From positions 1 through 64,000 of the forward strand of contig NZ_JNZD01000021.1 of the NCBI RefSeq assembly GCF_000725495.1: a stretch of DNA of 64,000 bases, written 5' to 3'. Each line of letters opens with the position of its first letter. The stretch's first letter is position 1. The notes beneath the pieces were generated by a model. That model made no database searches, was not told where the DNA came from, and saw only the letters and a program-made list of their open reading frames with translations. The stretch comes from Streptomyces aureus. GTDB taxonomy: Bacteria; Actinomycetota; Actinomycetes; Streptomycetales; Streptomycetaceae. Positions 43,791 to 52,008 of the stretch are shown here, in pieces. The position numbers and the translations under genes were made by a program.

Positions 43791-45439
43791 TCCTCACCGA
43801 GGAACGGCTGCAGGACCTGCTCGACAAGTCGCTCGCCGAACTGCCCCCGGACACCGAGTGGGCCGTGACCCTGGAGGGCTCCATCGCCGAGGGGTTCGGC
43901 AACCCCTCCTCCGACATCGACTTCCTGCTCGTGAGCCGCCGCGCCGACGACCTCCCGACCATGCCGTCGCTGCTGTTCGTGGACGGCAGAAGGGTGGAGA
44001 TCCGCACCCGGTCGGTGCGTCAACTGGCCGAACAGTTCCGGGAGGTGGAGCGCTCGGCCGGGCGCCCGGCGGGGATCTCCGAGGACCTCCTCAACCGCTG
44101 CCAGCGCGTCCTGCACAGCCATCCGCTGCGCGGCCACGCCCTCGTCGAGGAGGTGAAAGCGCTCCTGCCCGGGGAGCGGTTCCGCCGGATCACCGCCCAC
44201 TGGTGGGCGCACCGGGCCCGGCAGTCGCTGCGGCACGCGCTGGCCCTGCAGTGCCTCGGCGAGAGCGACGAGGCGGTCGACTGGACCCGCGCCGCGCTCG
44301 TCCAGAGCGTCAAGTCCTGGGCGGCGGACCTCGGTGAGACCTATCTCGAACCCAAGTGGCTGTCCATGCAGCTGGACCGGGCGGGACGGACCGACGTCCG
44401 CGACCGCTACTGGGAGCTGGAGTCGGCCGCCGTGCCACCCGGCGACGCCGGAGCCGCCCACTTCCATCTGACCGCCTGCCTCGACTTCGCCGAGGACCTC
44501 GGGCTCACCGACCTCCCCCGGCGGCCCGAACGCCTCACCGTCGCCCGGGTGGCGGGGGTGACCACCTGGCAGACCGGTGAACGGGTCCACGTCGTCCGCG
44601 GCCGGCGTGACGTGTTCGCCCTCGGCGCCGACGCCGGCGGCGTGTGGCGCTCCCTCGTCCTCGGCCGGCCCCTGCCCCGCGTCCTGGCCGACAGCGCCGT
44701 CACCGGCGTCACCGACCCCGGCCGGATCGTCGCCGCGTTCCTGCGCCACGGACTGGTCCGCCTCGCCTGGAAGGGCGGCGGGACGGTCACCCCCGCCCTT
44801 CCGCTCGCCGCGCCACCCGGCCACGTGACCCCGCCGCCCTCCACCCTCCAGCCCCTGCTGTCGGTGGGCGGCGCGGCCGTCACCGGATCCCGCGCGGTCG
44901 ACCTGATGCCCCTGCCCGCCGACCGGTTCGCCGCCGCCGCTATGGCCCTCGTGTGGTCCAACGTGGTGGTCGAGAACGCCGTCGAGGACCTGACCGGTGC
45001 CCTGCGGCGGGGTCAGCACCGGGTCGCCGAACTCACCGCGCGCCGCGCCGTGCACGCCGCGCTGCGCGGGCTGTTCAGTGCCCACGGGGTCAACCCGCTG
45101 CCCGCGGACACCGACCTCGTACGCCGCATGGAGCTGCTGCCCGAGGGCACCGTGCCGATCGGCGTGCGTGCCCGGGAACTCCTGGCGCGGGGCGTGCGGT
45201 CGGCGGAGGACGGCGACGCCCTCCGCGCGGAGCTGCGCCGCTTCATCGCGCTGGTCCGCGGTGCCGTCGGCGCCGACTCCTTCCCCCTGTCCTTCGACTC
45301 CGCGTACACCTGGCGGGCGACGCTCCAACTCGGCCACGACTGGCTGCGCATGGGCGCCCACCTCGGCGCGGAGCTGCCCATCGAGGAGGCCCGCGACCTG
45401 CTGGCCGGCAACGGGGCCCAGCCCCACCCGGCTCGCTGA
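43787..45439 (+). CDS. Nucleotidyltransferase-fold protein
   Basis: A 550-residue protein whose first 110 residues are a minimal nucleotidyltransferase fold: GSIAEGFGNPSSDIDFLLV (31-49) with the metal-binding pair D43/D45. The remaining 440 residues are helical with no family I recognise. It might add a nucleotide to a small molecule, as antibiotic nucleotidyltransferases do, or modify a partner protein. GTG start overlapping the PEP-synthase-like stop (GTGA), so the two are made together. Such a close pair suggests a shared substrate. Confidence 0.82.
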   Translation: MILTEERLQDLLDKSLAELPPDTEWAVTLEGSIAEGFGNPSSDIDFLLVSRRADDLPTMPSLLFVDGRRVEIRTRSVRQLAEQFREVERSAGRPAGISEDLLNRCQRVLHSHPLRGHALVEEVKALLPGERFRRITAHWWAHRARQSLRHALALQCLGESDEAVDWTRAALVQSVKSWAADLGETYLEPKWLSMQLDRAGRTDVRDRYWELESAAVPPGDAGAAHFHLTACLDFAEDLGLTDLPRRPERLTVARVAGVTTWQTGERVHVVRGRRDVFALGADAGGVWRSLVLGRPLPRVLADSAVTGVTDPGRIVAAFLRHGLVRLAWKGGGTVTPALPLAAPPGHVTPPPSTLQPLLSVGGAAVTGSRAVDLMPLPADRFAAAAMALVWSNVVVENAVEDLTGALRRGQHRVAELTARRAVHAALRGLFSAHGVNPLPADTDLVRRMELLPEGTVPIGVRARELLARGVRSAEDGDALRAELRRFIALVRGAVGADSFPLSFDSAYTWRATLQLGHDWLRMGAHLGAELPIEEARDLLAGNGAQPHPAR

Positions 45440-45492
45440 CGCCCCAGGACTCCCGAGCACCCGACTCGACGTTCCGCGCGGAGGATCCACCG

Positions 45493-46719
45493 ATGTCCGA
45501 TCAGACGCCTTCCGGTCCGACCGTTCCCGAGCCGAGGACCCCGGAGCCGCGGATCCCCGATCCGAGGACCCCCGATCCGAAGGTCCCTGAGTTGAAGACC
45601 CCCGATCCGAAGCCTCTCGATCCGGGGACCCGCGAGCGGCTGACGGTGCTGGTGACCGGCGCCAGCGGTTTCGTGGGGACCGAGGTGACCGCCCGGCTCA
45701 CCGCCGCCGGCCACACCGTGCTCGCCGTGCTGCACCACAACGGCGACCTCGTCCGCAACAACGGCCGCGGACTCGCCCCCGGTCCGGGCACCCTCACCCG
45801 GATCGCCGGCGACGTCACCCGCCCCGGCCTCGGGCTGAGCGGAGACGACCGCCGTCTCGCCGCCGACGCCGACCGCATCGTGCACTGCGCCGCCGTCACC
45901 GACTTCGGGCTGCCCGGGGGCCGCTACGAGCGCGTCAACGTCGAGGGCACCCGGCACGTCCTGGGCCTCGCCCTGGCCGGCCGCACGCCCCTGGTGCACG
46001 TCAGCACCGCCTATGTGTGCGGCGAACGCGACGGCATCGCGTACGAGGACGAGCTCGAGGTCGGCCAGCGCCCGGGCAACGACTACGAGAAGAGCAAGCT
46101 GGCCGCCGAGACCCTGGTCCGCAAGGCCGCCGCGGACGGTCTGCCCGTGACCGTGGTGCGCCCGAGCATCGTCACCGGCGCCACCCGCACCGGCCGGGTC
46201 CGCGACCTCAAGACCGTCTACCCCGTCCTGCGGGTCCTGACCAGGGGCCTGCTCCGTACGGTCCCCGGCCACCTGGACGCCGTCCTCGACCTGGCCCCGG
46301 TCGACCGGGTCGCCGACCTGGTGACCGAGGCCGCCACCCGGTTCGAGGACGCGGAGGGCCGTACCCTGCACGCGGTCGGCCACGAGCTGACCCTGCGGGA
46401 CATGTCCGACGTCCTCGCCGAGTACCCGTCCTTCCACGTACCGCGGTTCGTGCCGCCGTCCGCGTTCTCCGCCCGGGCCCTGCCGGGCCGCGAACGCCCG
46501 TACTACGACCGCGTCGTCTCCCTGTACGCCCCCTACTTCCGGCGCCGCGTCCGCTTCGACGCCACCCGTGCCGGGGCCTTCGGCCACCGTCCGCCCGCCA
46601 AGGGCGCGCACGCCTATCTGCGCCGCCTCCTCGACCACTGCCTCGCGACCGGCTATCTCGGCCCGCCGCCCCGCAAGGGGCCGCACGCCGCCCGACCCGA
46701 CGGGAGCACCCACCGATGA
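45493..46719 (+). CDS. Extended SDR: NAD(P)-dependent epimerase/reductase
   Basis: A 408-residue Rossmann protein. After a disordered N-terminal run of PEPRTPEPRIPDPRTPDP-like repeats (11-44) come the cofactor motif GASGFVG (56-62), the active Ser171 (VSTAYVCGE) and the Y198-x-x-x-K202 pair (YEKSK). This set, with the following KLAAETLV and VVRPSIVTG, fits the fatty-acyl-reductase / thioester-reductase / ketoreductase branch of extended SDRs more than sugar epimerases. In this operon it may reduce the product of the AfsA-like step. ATG 45493 with GGAGGATCC upstream. Its stop overlaps the next ATG. Confidence 0.85.
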   Translation: MSDQTPSGPTVPEPRTPEPRIPDPRTPDPKVPELKTPDPKPLDPGTRERLTVLVTGASGFVGTEVTARLTAAGHTVLAVLHHNGDLVRNNGRGLAPGPGTLTRIAGDVTRPGLGLSGDDRRLAADADRIVHCAAVTDFGLPGGRYERVNVEGTRHVLGLALAGRTPLVHVSTAYVCGERDGIAYEDELEVGQRPGNDYEKSKLAAETLVRKAAADGLPVTVVRPSIVTGATRTGRVRDLKTVYPVLRVLTRGLLRTVPGHLDAVLDLAPVDRVADLVTEAATRFEDAEGRTLHAVGHELTLRDMSDVLAEYPSFHVPRFVPPSAFSARALPGRERPYYDRVVSLYAPYFRRRVRFDATRAGAFGHRPPAKGAHAYLRRLLDHCLATGYLGPPPRKGPHAARPDGSTHR

Positions 46720-47660
46720 TCCCCGCCCACCTCGCCGAGCCCTCGTACGGCATACCCGTCTCACCGCTGCTCACCTGCCACCCCGACAAGCAGCGGCTCT
46801 ACGGAGCCGACACCTACTACCAGGAGAGCCACGACCAGCTCGCCGCGCTCACCGCCGACGTCACCGGCTTCGCCCACCGGCACGCCATGCTGCTGCTCAA
46901 GCCCGACGCCGTCGTGGCCCGGCGGCTGGAGACCGCCGTGGACTGGCTGTCCGCGCGGGGCTTCAGGATCGTCGGCGCGGCCGTCACCCGGCTGACCCGC
47001 ACCATGATCCGCTCCCTGTGGTACTTCCAGTGGAACCTCGCCACCCCGTACCGCAGGCGGCTGGCCGCCCTCTTCCTGGAGGACGCCGACGCCCTCGTCC
47101 TGCTCGTCCGCCCAGAGAACGACCTGGACGTGCCCGCCTCGGTCGAACTGACCCGGCTGAAGGGACCCACGGACCCGGACGCCCGCCGGCCCGGCCAGCT
47201 CCGCCATCTCCTGGGCCGCTACAGCTACTTGCTGAACCTGGTGCACACCCCCGACGAACCGGCCGACGTCCTGCGCGAGCTGGCCGTCCACTTCGACGAC
47301 ACCGGGCGCGACCGCCTCTTCCGCTCCGCCCTCGCCGACGAGGACCGTACCGAGGACGCGCTGGATCTGGCCGCCCGGCTGCACGCCGCCACCGAGCCCC
47401 GGGACCTCGACTTCGAGCCCGCCCTCGCCCGGCTGCGCGCCACCGTCTCCGAGTACGGGGGCGCCGATCCCCTCGCCCCTCCGCGCGCGTTGCTGGAGAC
47501 CGCCTGGCGGCGGGGGACCGTCCTCGACCCGTGGGACACCGTCGTCGTCGGCTCGAAGGTCCTCCCGATGCGGCAGCCCGGCCGGGCGCCGGTGCTGGAC
47601 GGGGCCGACGCCGACACCTGGCGCCGCCATCTGGACGCCGTCCGCGCCACCGCGAACTGA
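46716..47660 (+). CDS. NDK-like (nucleoside diphosphate kinase-related) protein
   Basis: A 314-residue protein with an NDK core. AMLLLKPDAVVARRLE (57-72) matches the first NDK strand and helix. KGPTDPDARRPGQLRHLLG aligns with the NDK GATxPxxAxPGTIR segment. NLVHTPDEP (174-182) aligns with the NDK active site NxxHGSD, keeping the phosphate-carrying His177. About 110 extra C-terminal residues and 50 N-terminal residues are not in ordinary NDK. It probably transfers a phosphate, perhaps to a pathway intermediate. It overlaps the SDR gene by ATGA. Confidence 0.8.
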   Translation: MIPAHLAEPSYGIPVSPLLTCHPDKQRLYGADTYYQESHDQLAALTADVTGFAHRHAMLLLKPDAVVARRLETAVDWLSARGFRIVGAAVTRLTRTMIRSLWYFQWNLATPYRRRLAALFLEDADALVLLVRPENDLDVPASVELTRLKGPTDPDARRPGQLRHLLGRYSYLLNLVHTPDEPADVLRELAVHFDDTGRDRLFRSALADEDRTEDALDLAARLHAATEPRDLDFEPALARLRATVSEYGGADPLAPPRALLETAWRRGTVLDPWDTVVVGSKVLPMRQPGRAPVLDGADADTWRRHLDAVRATAN

Positions 47661-47671
47661 GGGGGCCGGCC

Positions 47672-48652
47672 GTGCAGTTCACCCGGAAGCTCCCCAAGGA
47701 CCTGGTGCACCGCTCCGCGGTCGCGGAGGTGTTCCTGACCGACGCCGAGAGCCGCGGCGACGACGAGATGGTGCTGGCCGCGCGGTTCCCCCGGCGCCAC
47801 GCCTTCTACGACGACGTCCTCGGCCCCGGCAGGCGCCTCGACCCCTTCCTGCTGCTCGAGGCGTGCCGCCAGGGCATCTTCGTGGTCGCCCACCGCCACC
47901 TCGGCGTCCGCCTGGGGCACAAGTTCCTGCTGCGGGCCATGGAGTTCGAGGTGCGGGACCCGTCCGCCCTCACCCGCCCCGAGGGACCCGCCGACGCGGT
48001 GATCACCAGCCGGATCGAGCGGCGGTTCCGCACCGGGGCCGGGATCAGGGGCCTGCGGCTCGCCTTCACGCTCGTCCTCGGCGACCGTGAGGCCCTGCGC
48101 GCCCGCATCGACTACTCCTGGATGACGCCCGAGGAATGGGCCGGTCTGCGGTCCGGGCAGCGCGGTGCCCTCGGCCTGCCCGCCGTCCCCGTCGCCCTGC
48201 GCGGACCCCACGTGGATCCCGCGCTCGTCGGCCGCCGCGCCCGCGCCAACACGGTGATCTCCCCGCCGCGCACCGCGGAGGACGGCACCCACACCGCACG
48301 CCTGGTGGCCGAGACCACCCACCCCACCCTCTACGACCACTGGGTGGACCATGTGCCCGGCATGCTGGAACTGGAGGCCTTCCGCCAACTCGCCCTGCGC
48401 GCGGCCGTGTCGGCCGGGACCGTCCGCACACCCAGCCCGCTGCCCGTGGCCCTGTCCGCGCACTTCCGGCGCTTCGCCGAGATGGACCTGCCGCTGGAGT
48501 GCCGGGCCGCCCCGCCCCTGCCGGGCACCGGCATCGAGTGCACTCTGCGCCAGCCCGGCGCGCTGGCCGCCGAGGGCGTCATCCGGCTCGCCGACGCGGA
48601 CCCGGGACCGGCACGGGTCCTGCCGGCCCCGACCGCTCCCAGGGCCGCGTGA
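47672..48652 (+). CDS. AfsA-family (A-factor biosynthesis hotdog) protein
   Basis: A 326-residue protein with two AfsA-type hotdog repeats. The first holds HRSAVAEVFLTDA and PFLLLEACRQGIFVVAHRHL, the second ARLVAETTHPTLYDHWVDHVPGMLELEAFRQLA; DHVPGMLELEA is the AfsA signature. AfsA-type enzymes join a beta-ketoacyl group from ACP to dihydroxyacetone phosphate in gamma-butyrolactone signal synthesis. Typical AfsA/ScbA lies beside a receptor gene (arpA/scbR), which is absent here. Instead it sits among phosphotransfer, prenyltransfer and reductase genes. GTG 47672 with GAGGGGG upstream, 11 bp after the NDK-like gene. Confidence 0.9.
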   Translation: MQFTRKLPKDLVHRSAVAEVFLTDAESRGDDEMVLAARFPRRHAFYDDVLGPGRRLDPFLLLEACRQGIFVVAHRHLGVRLGHKFLLRAMEFEVRDPSALTRPEGPADAVITSRIERRFRTGAGIRGLRLAFTLVLGDREALRARIDYSWMTPEEWAGLRSGQRGALGLPAVPVALRGPHVDPALVGRRARANTVISPPRTAEDGTHTARLVAETTHPTLYDHWVDHVPGMLELEAFRQLALRAAVSAGTVRTPSPLPVALSAHFRRFAEMDLPLECRAAPPLPGTGIECTLRQPGALAAEGVIRLADADPGPARVLPAPTAPRAA

Positions 48653-48698
48653 GCCCGTGCCGGCCCGTTCCCGAACCCCATCCGCCCGGACGGACGCC

Positions 48699-49601
48699 AT
48701 GACCACCCTCACCGTCACCGCCCCGCGTGTCCCCGCCCGGCTGGGCCGCTTCCTGCTGGACAGGTTCCGGCCCCGGATCTACGTCACCTACGGACTGCTG
48801 TGGGTCCTCGCGCTCGAGGGCTCGGCGGTGTCCGCGGCCGGTACCGCCTGGCGTCCCTCGGCCGCCACCGGGATCCGGGTCGTCAGCGTCGTCCTGGCCC
48901 TGCTGTTCCTGCGCATACTGGACGAGCAGAAGGACCTCGCCCACGACCGGGTCCACCACCCGGAGCGGCCGCTGGTCACCGGCGCCGTCACCGCGGCCGA
49001 ACTGCGCGGCGCCATGGCGGTGACCGCCGCCGTCGTGACCGGATTGAACGCGGCCCTCTCGACGGCGGCCGTCCTGCTGGTCCTCGCGGCCCTCGGCTAC
49101 GCCCTGCTGCTCGTCCCGCTGGAGCGGCGGTGTCCCGCGCTCCGTGACCGGCCCCTGCTGGGCCTGGCGGTCACCTACCCGGTCCAACTGCTGCTCGGCG
49201 GCTATGTGTACGGCTCGCTCGTCGCCGCGGGCACCGTCACCGCCGGTCCGGGCGGCGCCCTGCTGCTCGTCCTGTGCGCCGGTGTCTTCCTGCACTTCGA
49301 GTTCGCCCGCAAGACCGCCTGGGAGGCGGCGCCGGGTGCCGGACTGTATTCGGCCGCCCTGGGCCCGAGGCGCGCCGCCGCGACGACCGTGGGCTTCGCG
49401 GCCGGCGCGGTCGTCTGCGAGATCCTGCTGTTCGCGCCGCGGGGCCCGCTCGCGCTGCTGCCCTGTGCGCCGGCCGTCCTCGCCGTGCACGGTGCCCGGC
49501 GGTTCCTGGCGGCGGGACGCGGCGGGTGGCCGATGCTCCCGGCGACCGTCTTCGTCGCGGGCACCCACCTGGCGCTCACCGCGCTGGCGGTGCTGCGATG
49601 A
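48699..49601 (+). CDS. UbiA-like prenyltransferase
   Basis: A 300-residue membrane protein with about eight helices. The first Asp motif is D75-EQK-D79-LAH-D83. The second region reads FEFARKTAWEAAPGAGLYS, the FE-x-ARK form seen in a side branch of UbiA proteins where the usual second DxxxD is replaced. It could join an isoprenoid or polyprenyl diphosphate to the operon's product, or act as a ring-forming membrane enzyme. The ATG at 48699 lies 46 bp after the AfsA-like gene with no strong SD; its stop overlaps the nitroreductase ATG. Confidence 0.85.
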   Translation: MTTLTVTAPRVPARLGRFLLDRFRPRIYVTYGLLWVLALEGSAVSAAGTAWRPSAATGIRVVSVVLALLFLRILDEQKDLAHDRVHHPERPLVTGAVTAAELRGAMAVTAAVVTGLNAALSTAAVLLVLAALGYALLLVPLERRCPALRDRPLLGLAVTYPVQLLLGGYVYGSLVAAGTVTAGPGGALLLVLCAGVFLHFEFARKTAWEAAPGAGLYSAALGPRRAAATTVGFAAGAVVCEILLFAPRGPLALLPCAPAVLAVHGARRFLAAGRGGWPMLPATVFVAGTHLALTALAVLR

Positions 49602-50254
49602 CGACCGGCGAACCGCCTCTGTCCTGCGAGGAGTTGCTCACCACCACACGGTCCGTGCGGCACGGCCTCGACCTGGACCGTCCGGTGGACCCCGCCGTGG
49701 TCGAGGACTGTCTGCGCATCGCCCTGCAGGCGCCGAACGGCAACAACCGGCAGAACTGGCGATGGATCGTGCTCACCGACCCGGACGTCCGCGCGGCCGT
49801 CGCCGAGGTGTACCGGGCCGCGTTCCACGAACGCAACGCCGCCGGTCTCGGCCGGCTCGCGGAACTGCCCGGCCCCGCGCGTTCCGTGCTCACCGCCGCC
49901 CGGAGCCTCGCGGACCGGCTGCACCGGGTGCCGGTCCTCGTCATCCCCTGTCTCGAACTGGACGGCGGGCGGCTGCCCGAGGGCAACCAGGCCGGTGTGT
50001 GGGGGTCGTTGCTGCCGGCCGCCTGGAGCTACGCGCTCGCCGCCCGCAGCCGGGGCCTGGTCACCGCCTGGACGGCGGTCCACCTCGATCGCGAACGGGA
50101 GGTCGCCGACCTGCTGGGACTGCCGCCGACCGTCCGTCAGGGCGCACTCCTGCCGACGGCCCATCCGCTGCGGAGCACCTTCCGCCCCGGTCCGCGGCTG
50201 CCCCTGGACCGGGTCCTGCACCGCGACGGCTGGCAGGGCACGCGGCCGGACTGA
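49598..50254 (+). CDS. Nitroreductase-family FMN oxidoreductase
   Basis: A 218-residue protein of the NfsA/NfnB fold. The N-terminal TTRSVRHGLDLDRPVD and the FMN-contact region ALQAPNGNNRQNWRWIVL (about 42-59) are diagnostic, and the C-terminal part shows LVTAWTAVHL. It reduces with NAD(P)H and bound FMN; substrates may be quinones, enones or nitro groups. As the last gene of the operon and coupled to the UbiA-like gene, it may reduce a butenolide-type double bond or a quinone of the product. A terminator follows at once. Confidence 0.88.
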   Translation: MTTGEPPLSCEELLTTTRSVRHGLDLDRPVDPAVVEDCLRIALQAPNGNNRQNWRWIVLTDPDVRAAVAEVYRAAFHERNAAGLGRLAELPGPARSVLTAARSLADRLHRVPVLVIPCLELDGGRLPEGNQAGVWGSLLPAAWSYALAARSRGLVTAWTAVHLDREREVADLLGLPPTVRQGALLPTAHPLRSTFRPGPRLPLDRVLHRDGWQGTRPD

Positions 50255-50261
50255 CGTCCGG

Positions 50262-50285
50262 GCTGCCGGCCCGCAAGGGCCGGCA
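50262..50285. terminator. Terminator at the end of the AfsA-containing operon
   Basis: CTGCCGGCCC (50262-50271) pairs perfectly with GGGCCGGCAG (50276-50285) around a GCAA tetraloop, 8 bp after the nitroreductase stop. It also faces the end of the convergent DUF4142 gene. Confidence 0.85.
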
Positions 50286-50321
50286 GGCGCTCCCGGGGGC
50301 CGACGCGGCCGGCCCGGCCGG

Positions 50322-51062
50322 TCAGCCGACCGTCGGGCTGGGCGTCGGGGTGTCCGTGTGCACGTTCAGGTCGGGGCGGGGGGTGAGGACCACCGTCGGG
50401 GCGCCCGGCTGCGGCGGGGGCGGGGTGAGCTGGTCCTTGGGGAGCGTGGGCGGGGCGCTCTGCTGGGCGATGACCTGGTCGAAGTTGATCGTGCCGGTCT
50501 TCTCCATCATGGTGATGTGGTCGAGGACCGTGTCGTTGGCGAGGTTCGCGAGCTCGCGCACGAGGGAGTTGTTCGTGGTGGCGCGCACCTTGGCGATCAC
50601 CGAGAAGATCGAACCGTGCGTGACGCGCAGGATGTTGGCGGCCGTCGTGTCGAACGCCTTCCCGCTCTGGGCGACGGAGGTGGCCACGAACTGCTGCTGC
50701 TGCGGGGACGCCTGGTTGGGCAGCGTGATGTTCAGCTGGGCGGCGACCTTGCGGTCCAGCTCGTCCAGCCGGGCGTGCCCGACGATCAGGTGCTTGCCGG
50801 CCTCCCGCATCGCCGGCGTCGAGCCCTTCTTCAGCGCGATCTCGCCCAGCGGGTACTCCCACAGGCCGGCCGCGCGGACCTTGACGACGAAGTCCCGGTC
50901 GGCCTCGGTGAGCGGACCCCACTGGGTGTCGGAGATGACACGCGTCTGGGCGCTGGACGCGGTCTGGTAGCCGAGCATGGTCGGATACACCAGCGCGGCC
51001 AGGGTCAGGGTCAGCGCGCCGCCCACGAAGACCGTTCCTGCCAATTTGCGTGAGACGGGCAT
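50322..51062 (-). CDS. Exported DUF4142 protein
   Basis: A 246-residue protein. The N-terminal signal or anchor helix (about 8-30) is followed by a four-helix ferritin-like DUF4142 domain (about 48-195): DRDFVVKVRAAGLWEYPLGE, then HARLDELDRKVAAQLNITLP and, in the last helix, NDTVLDHITMMEKTG. The tail is Pro/Thr-rich. Family members are envelope proteins of unknown function. It is not clearly linked to the operon that converges on it. The ATG at 51062 has AGGAGGCATC upstream. Confidence 0.88.
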   Translation of the reverse strand: MPVSRKLAGTVFVGGALTLTLAALVYPTMLGYQTASSAQTRVISDTQWGPLTEADRDFVVKVRAAGLWEYPLGEIALKKGSTPAMREAGKHLIVGHARLDELDRKVAAQLNITLPNQASPQQQQFVATSVAQSGKAFDTTAANILRVTHGSIFSVIAKVRATTNNSLVRELANLANDTVLDHITMMEKTGTINFDQVIAQQSAPPTLPKDQLTPPPPQPGAPTVVLTPRPDLNVHTDTPTPSPTVG

Positions 51063-51309
51063 GATGCCTCCTGACGAATTGATCAGATTTCACAGGGGGT
51101 ACGGATGTCGACGCCCCATTGATCATTTTGAAGGGTAAAATCTGGGCCCCTCTCCGTGTTCTGCGTCACAGTCGGTGCGCAGGTGCACGGTGAGGCGCCC
51201 CGGCGCCCCGGGCCGCCGCCGGCCGGGCGGTCCTCCCGGCGGGGCGTCACCCGCAGGAGCGTACGGGCCGGACGGGGAGCGGCGCGGCGGGGTTCGCGAA
51301 ATTCTCTCC

Positions 51310-51323
51310 ATCAATCGATTGAT
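51310..51323. promoter_or_regulatory. Perfect 14-bp palindrome, likely TetR operator
   Basis: ATCAATCGATTGAT is its own reverse complement and lies 31 bp before the TetR ATG at 51355. Perfect palindromes in this position are usual autoregulation sites. Related TTGATCA-type segments occur at 51080-51086 and 51119-51125 near the DUF4142 promoter, so one regulator might reach both genes. The gap 51063-51309 has no gene. Confidence 0.6.
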
Positions 51324-51354
51324 CGGGATGCCGCGGCGGCATATCCTCCCCGCC

Positions 51355-52008
51355 ATGTCCGACTCGCCACCCGACGCACCGGCTCCGGCACCCCTGCCAC
51401 CCGATGCCAGCCGCGAACGCATCATCGCGGCCGCCACCTCCCTGTTCGCCGACCACGGCTACGACGGCACGAGCACCCGCCGGATCGCCGCCGAGGCCGG
51501 ACTGAACATGGCCACCGTCGCCTACCACGTCGGCGGGAAGCCGGACCTCTACCGCGAGGTCATGCTGCGCGCCCACCTCGCCGAGCAGAAGGTGCTCACG
51601 GACGCGCTGGCCGCGTTCCGTGAGCTCGCGCCCGCCGACCCGGTCGCCGCCGTCACCGGACTGGTCGACCGGTACCTCGACTTCTGTCTCGACCAGCCGC
51701 ACATCCCGGCCCTGTGGATGCGCCGCTGGCTCTCGGACGCCGCGGAGTTCGCCGACCTGGAGGCCGCGTACGCCCGGCCGCTCATCGAGGCGGTCACCGA
51801 CACCGTGCGCGAGGTCGTCCCGGCCGGGCCGTCCGCCGCGCCCGCCGACGTGGAGATGACCGTCTGGACGGTGCTGTGGAGCACCCACGGCTTCTGCCGC
51901 TCGGGCATCCGCGCCGACGTCCCCCGCTTCCGCGCCCACCTGCGCTCCCTCGTCCTGCGCGATCTGGGGCTCGGCGCCCGGGACGCGCGCGACCAGGAGC
52001 GCGGATGA
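51355..52008 (+). CDS. TetR-family regulator of the transporter/decarboxylase operon
   Basis: A 217-residue regulator. The HTH spans about 20-62: RERIIAAATSLFADHGYDGTS then RRIAAEAGLNMATVAYHVGGK, with a recognition helix typical of TetR proteins. The C-terminal domain carries the TetR_C-like WMRRWLSDAAEF motif. I use ATG 51355; ATG 51328 (nine more residues) is possible. It overlaps the MFS gene (ATGA), so this is one operon of regulator, transporter and enzyme, likely induced by the compound the operon handles. Confidence 0.9.
   Translation: MSDSPPDAPAPAPLPPDASRERIIAAATSLFADHGYDGTSTRRIAAEAGLNMATVAYHVGGKPDLYREVMLRAHLAEQKVLTDALAAFRELAPADPVAAVTGLVDRYLDFCLDQPHIPALWMRRWLSDAAEFADLEAAYARPLIEAVTDTVREVVPAGPSAAPADVEMTVWTVLWSTHGFCRSGIRADVPRFRAHLRSLVLRDLGLGARDARDQERG

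Noticed and set aside
47672..48652. A standard gamma-butyrolactone signal locus
   Set aside because: No ArpA/ScbR-type receptor gene, BprA-type reductase or clear receptor-binding ARE box was seen; the neighbours are of other families.
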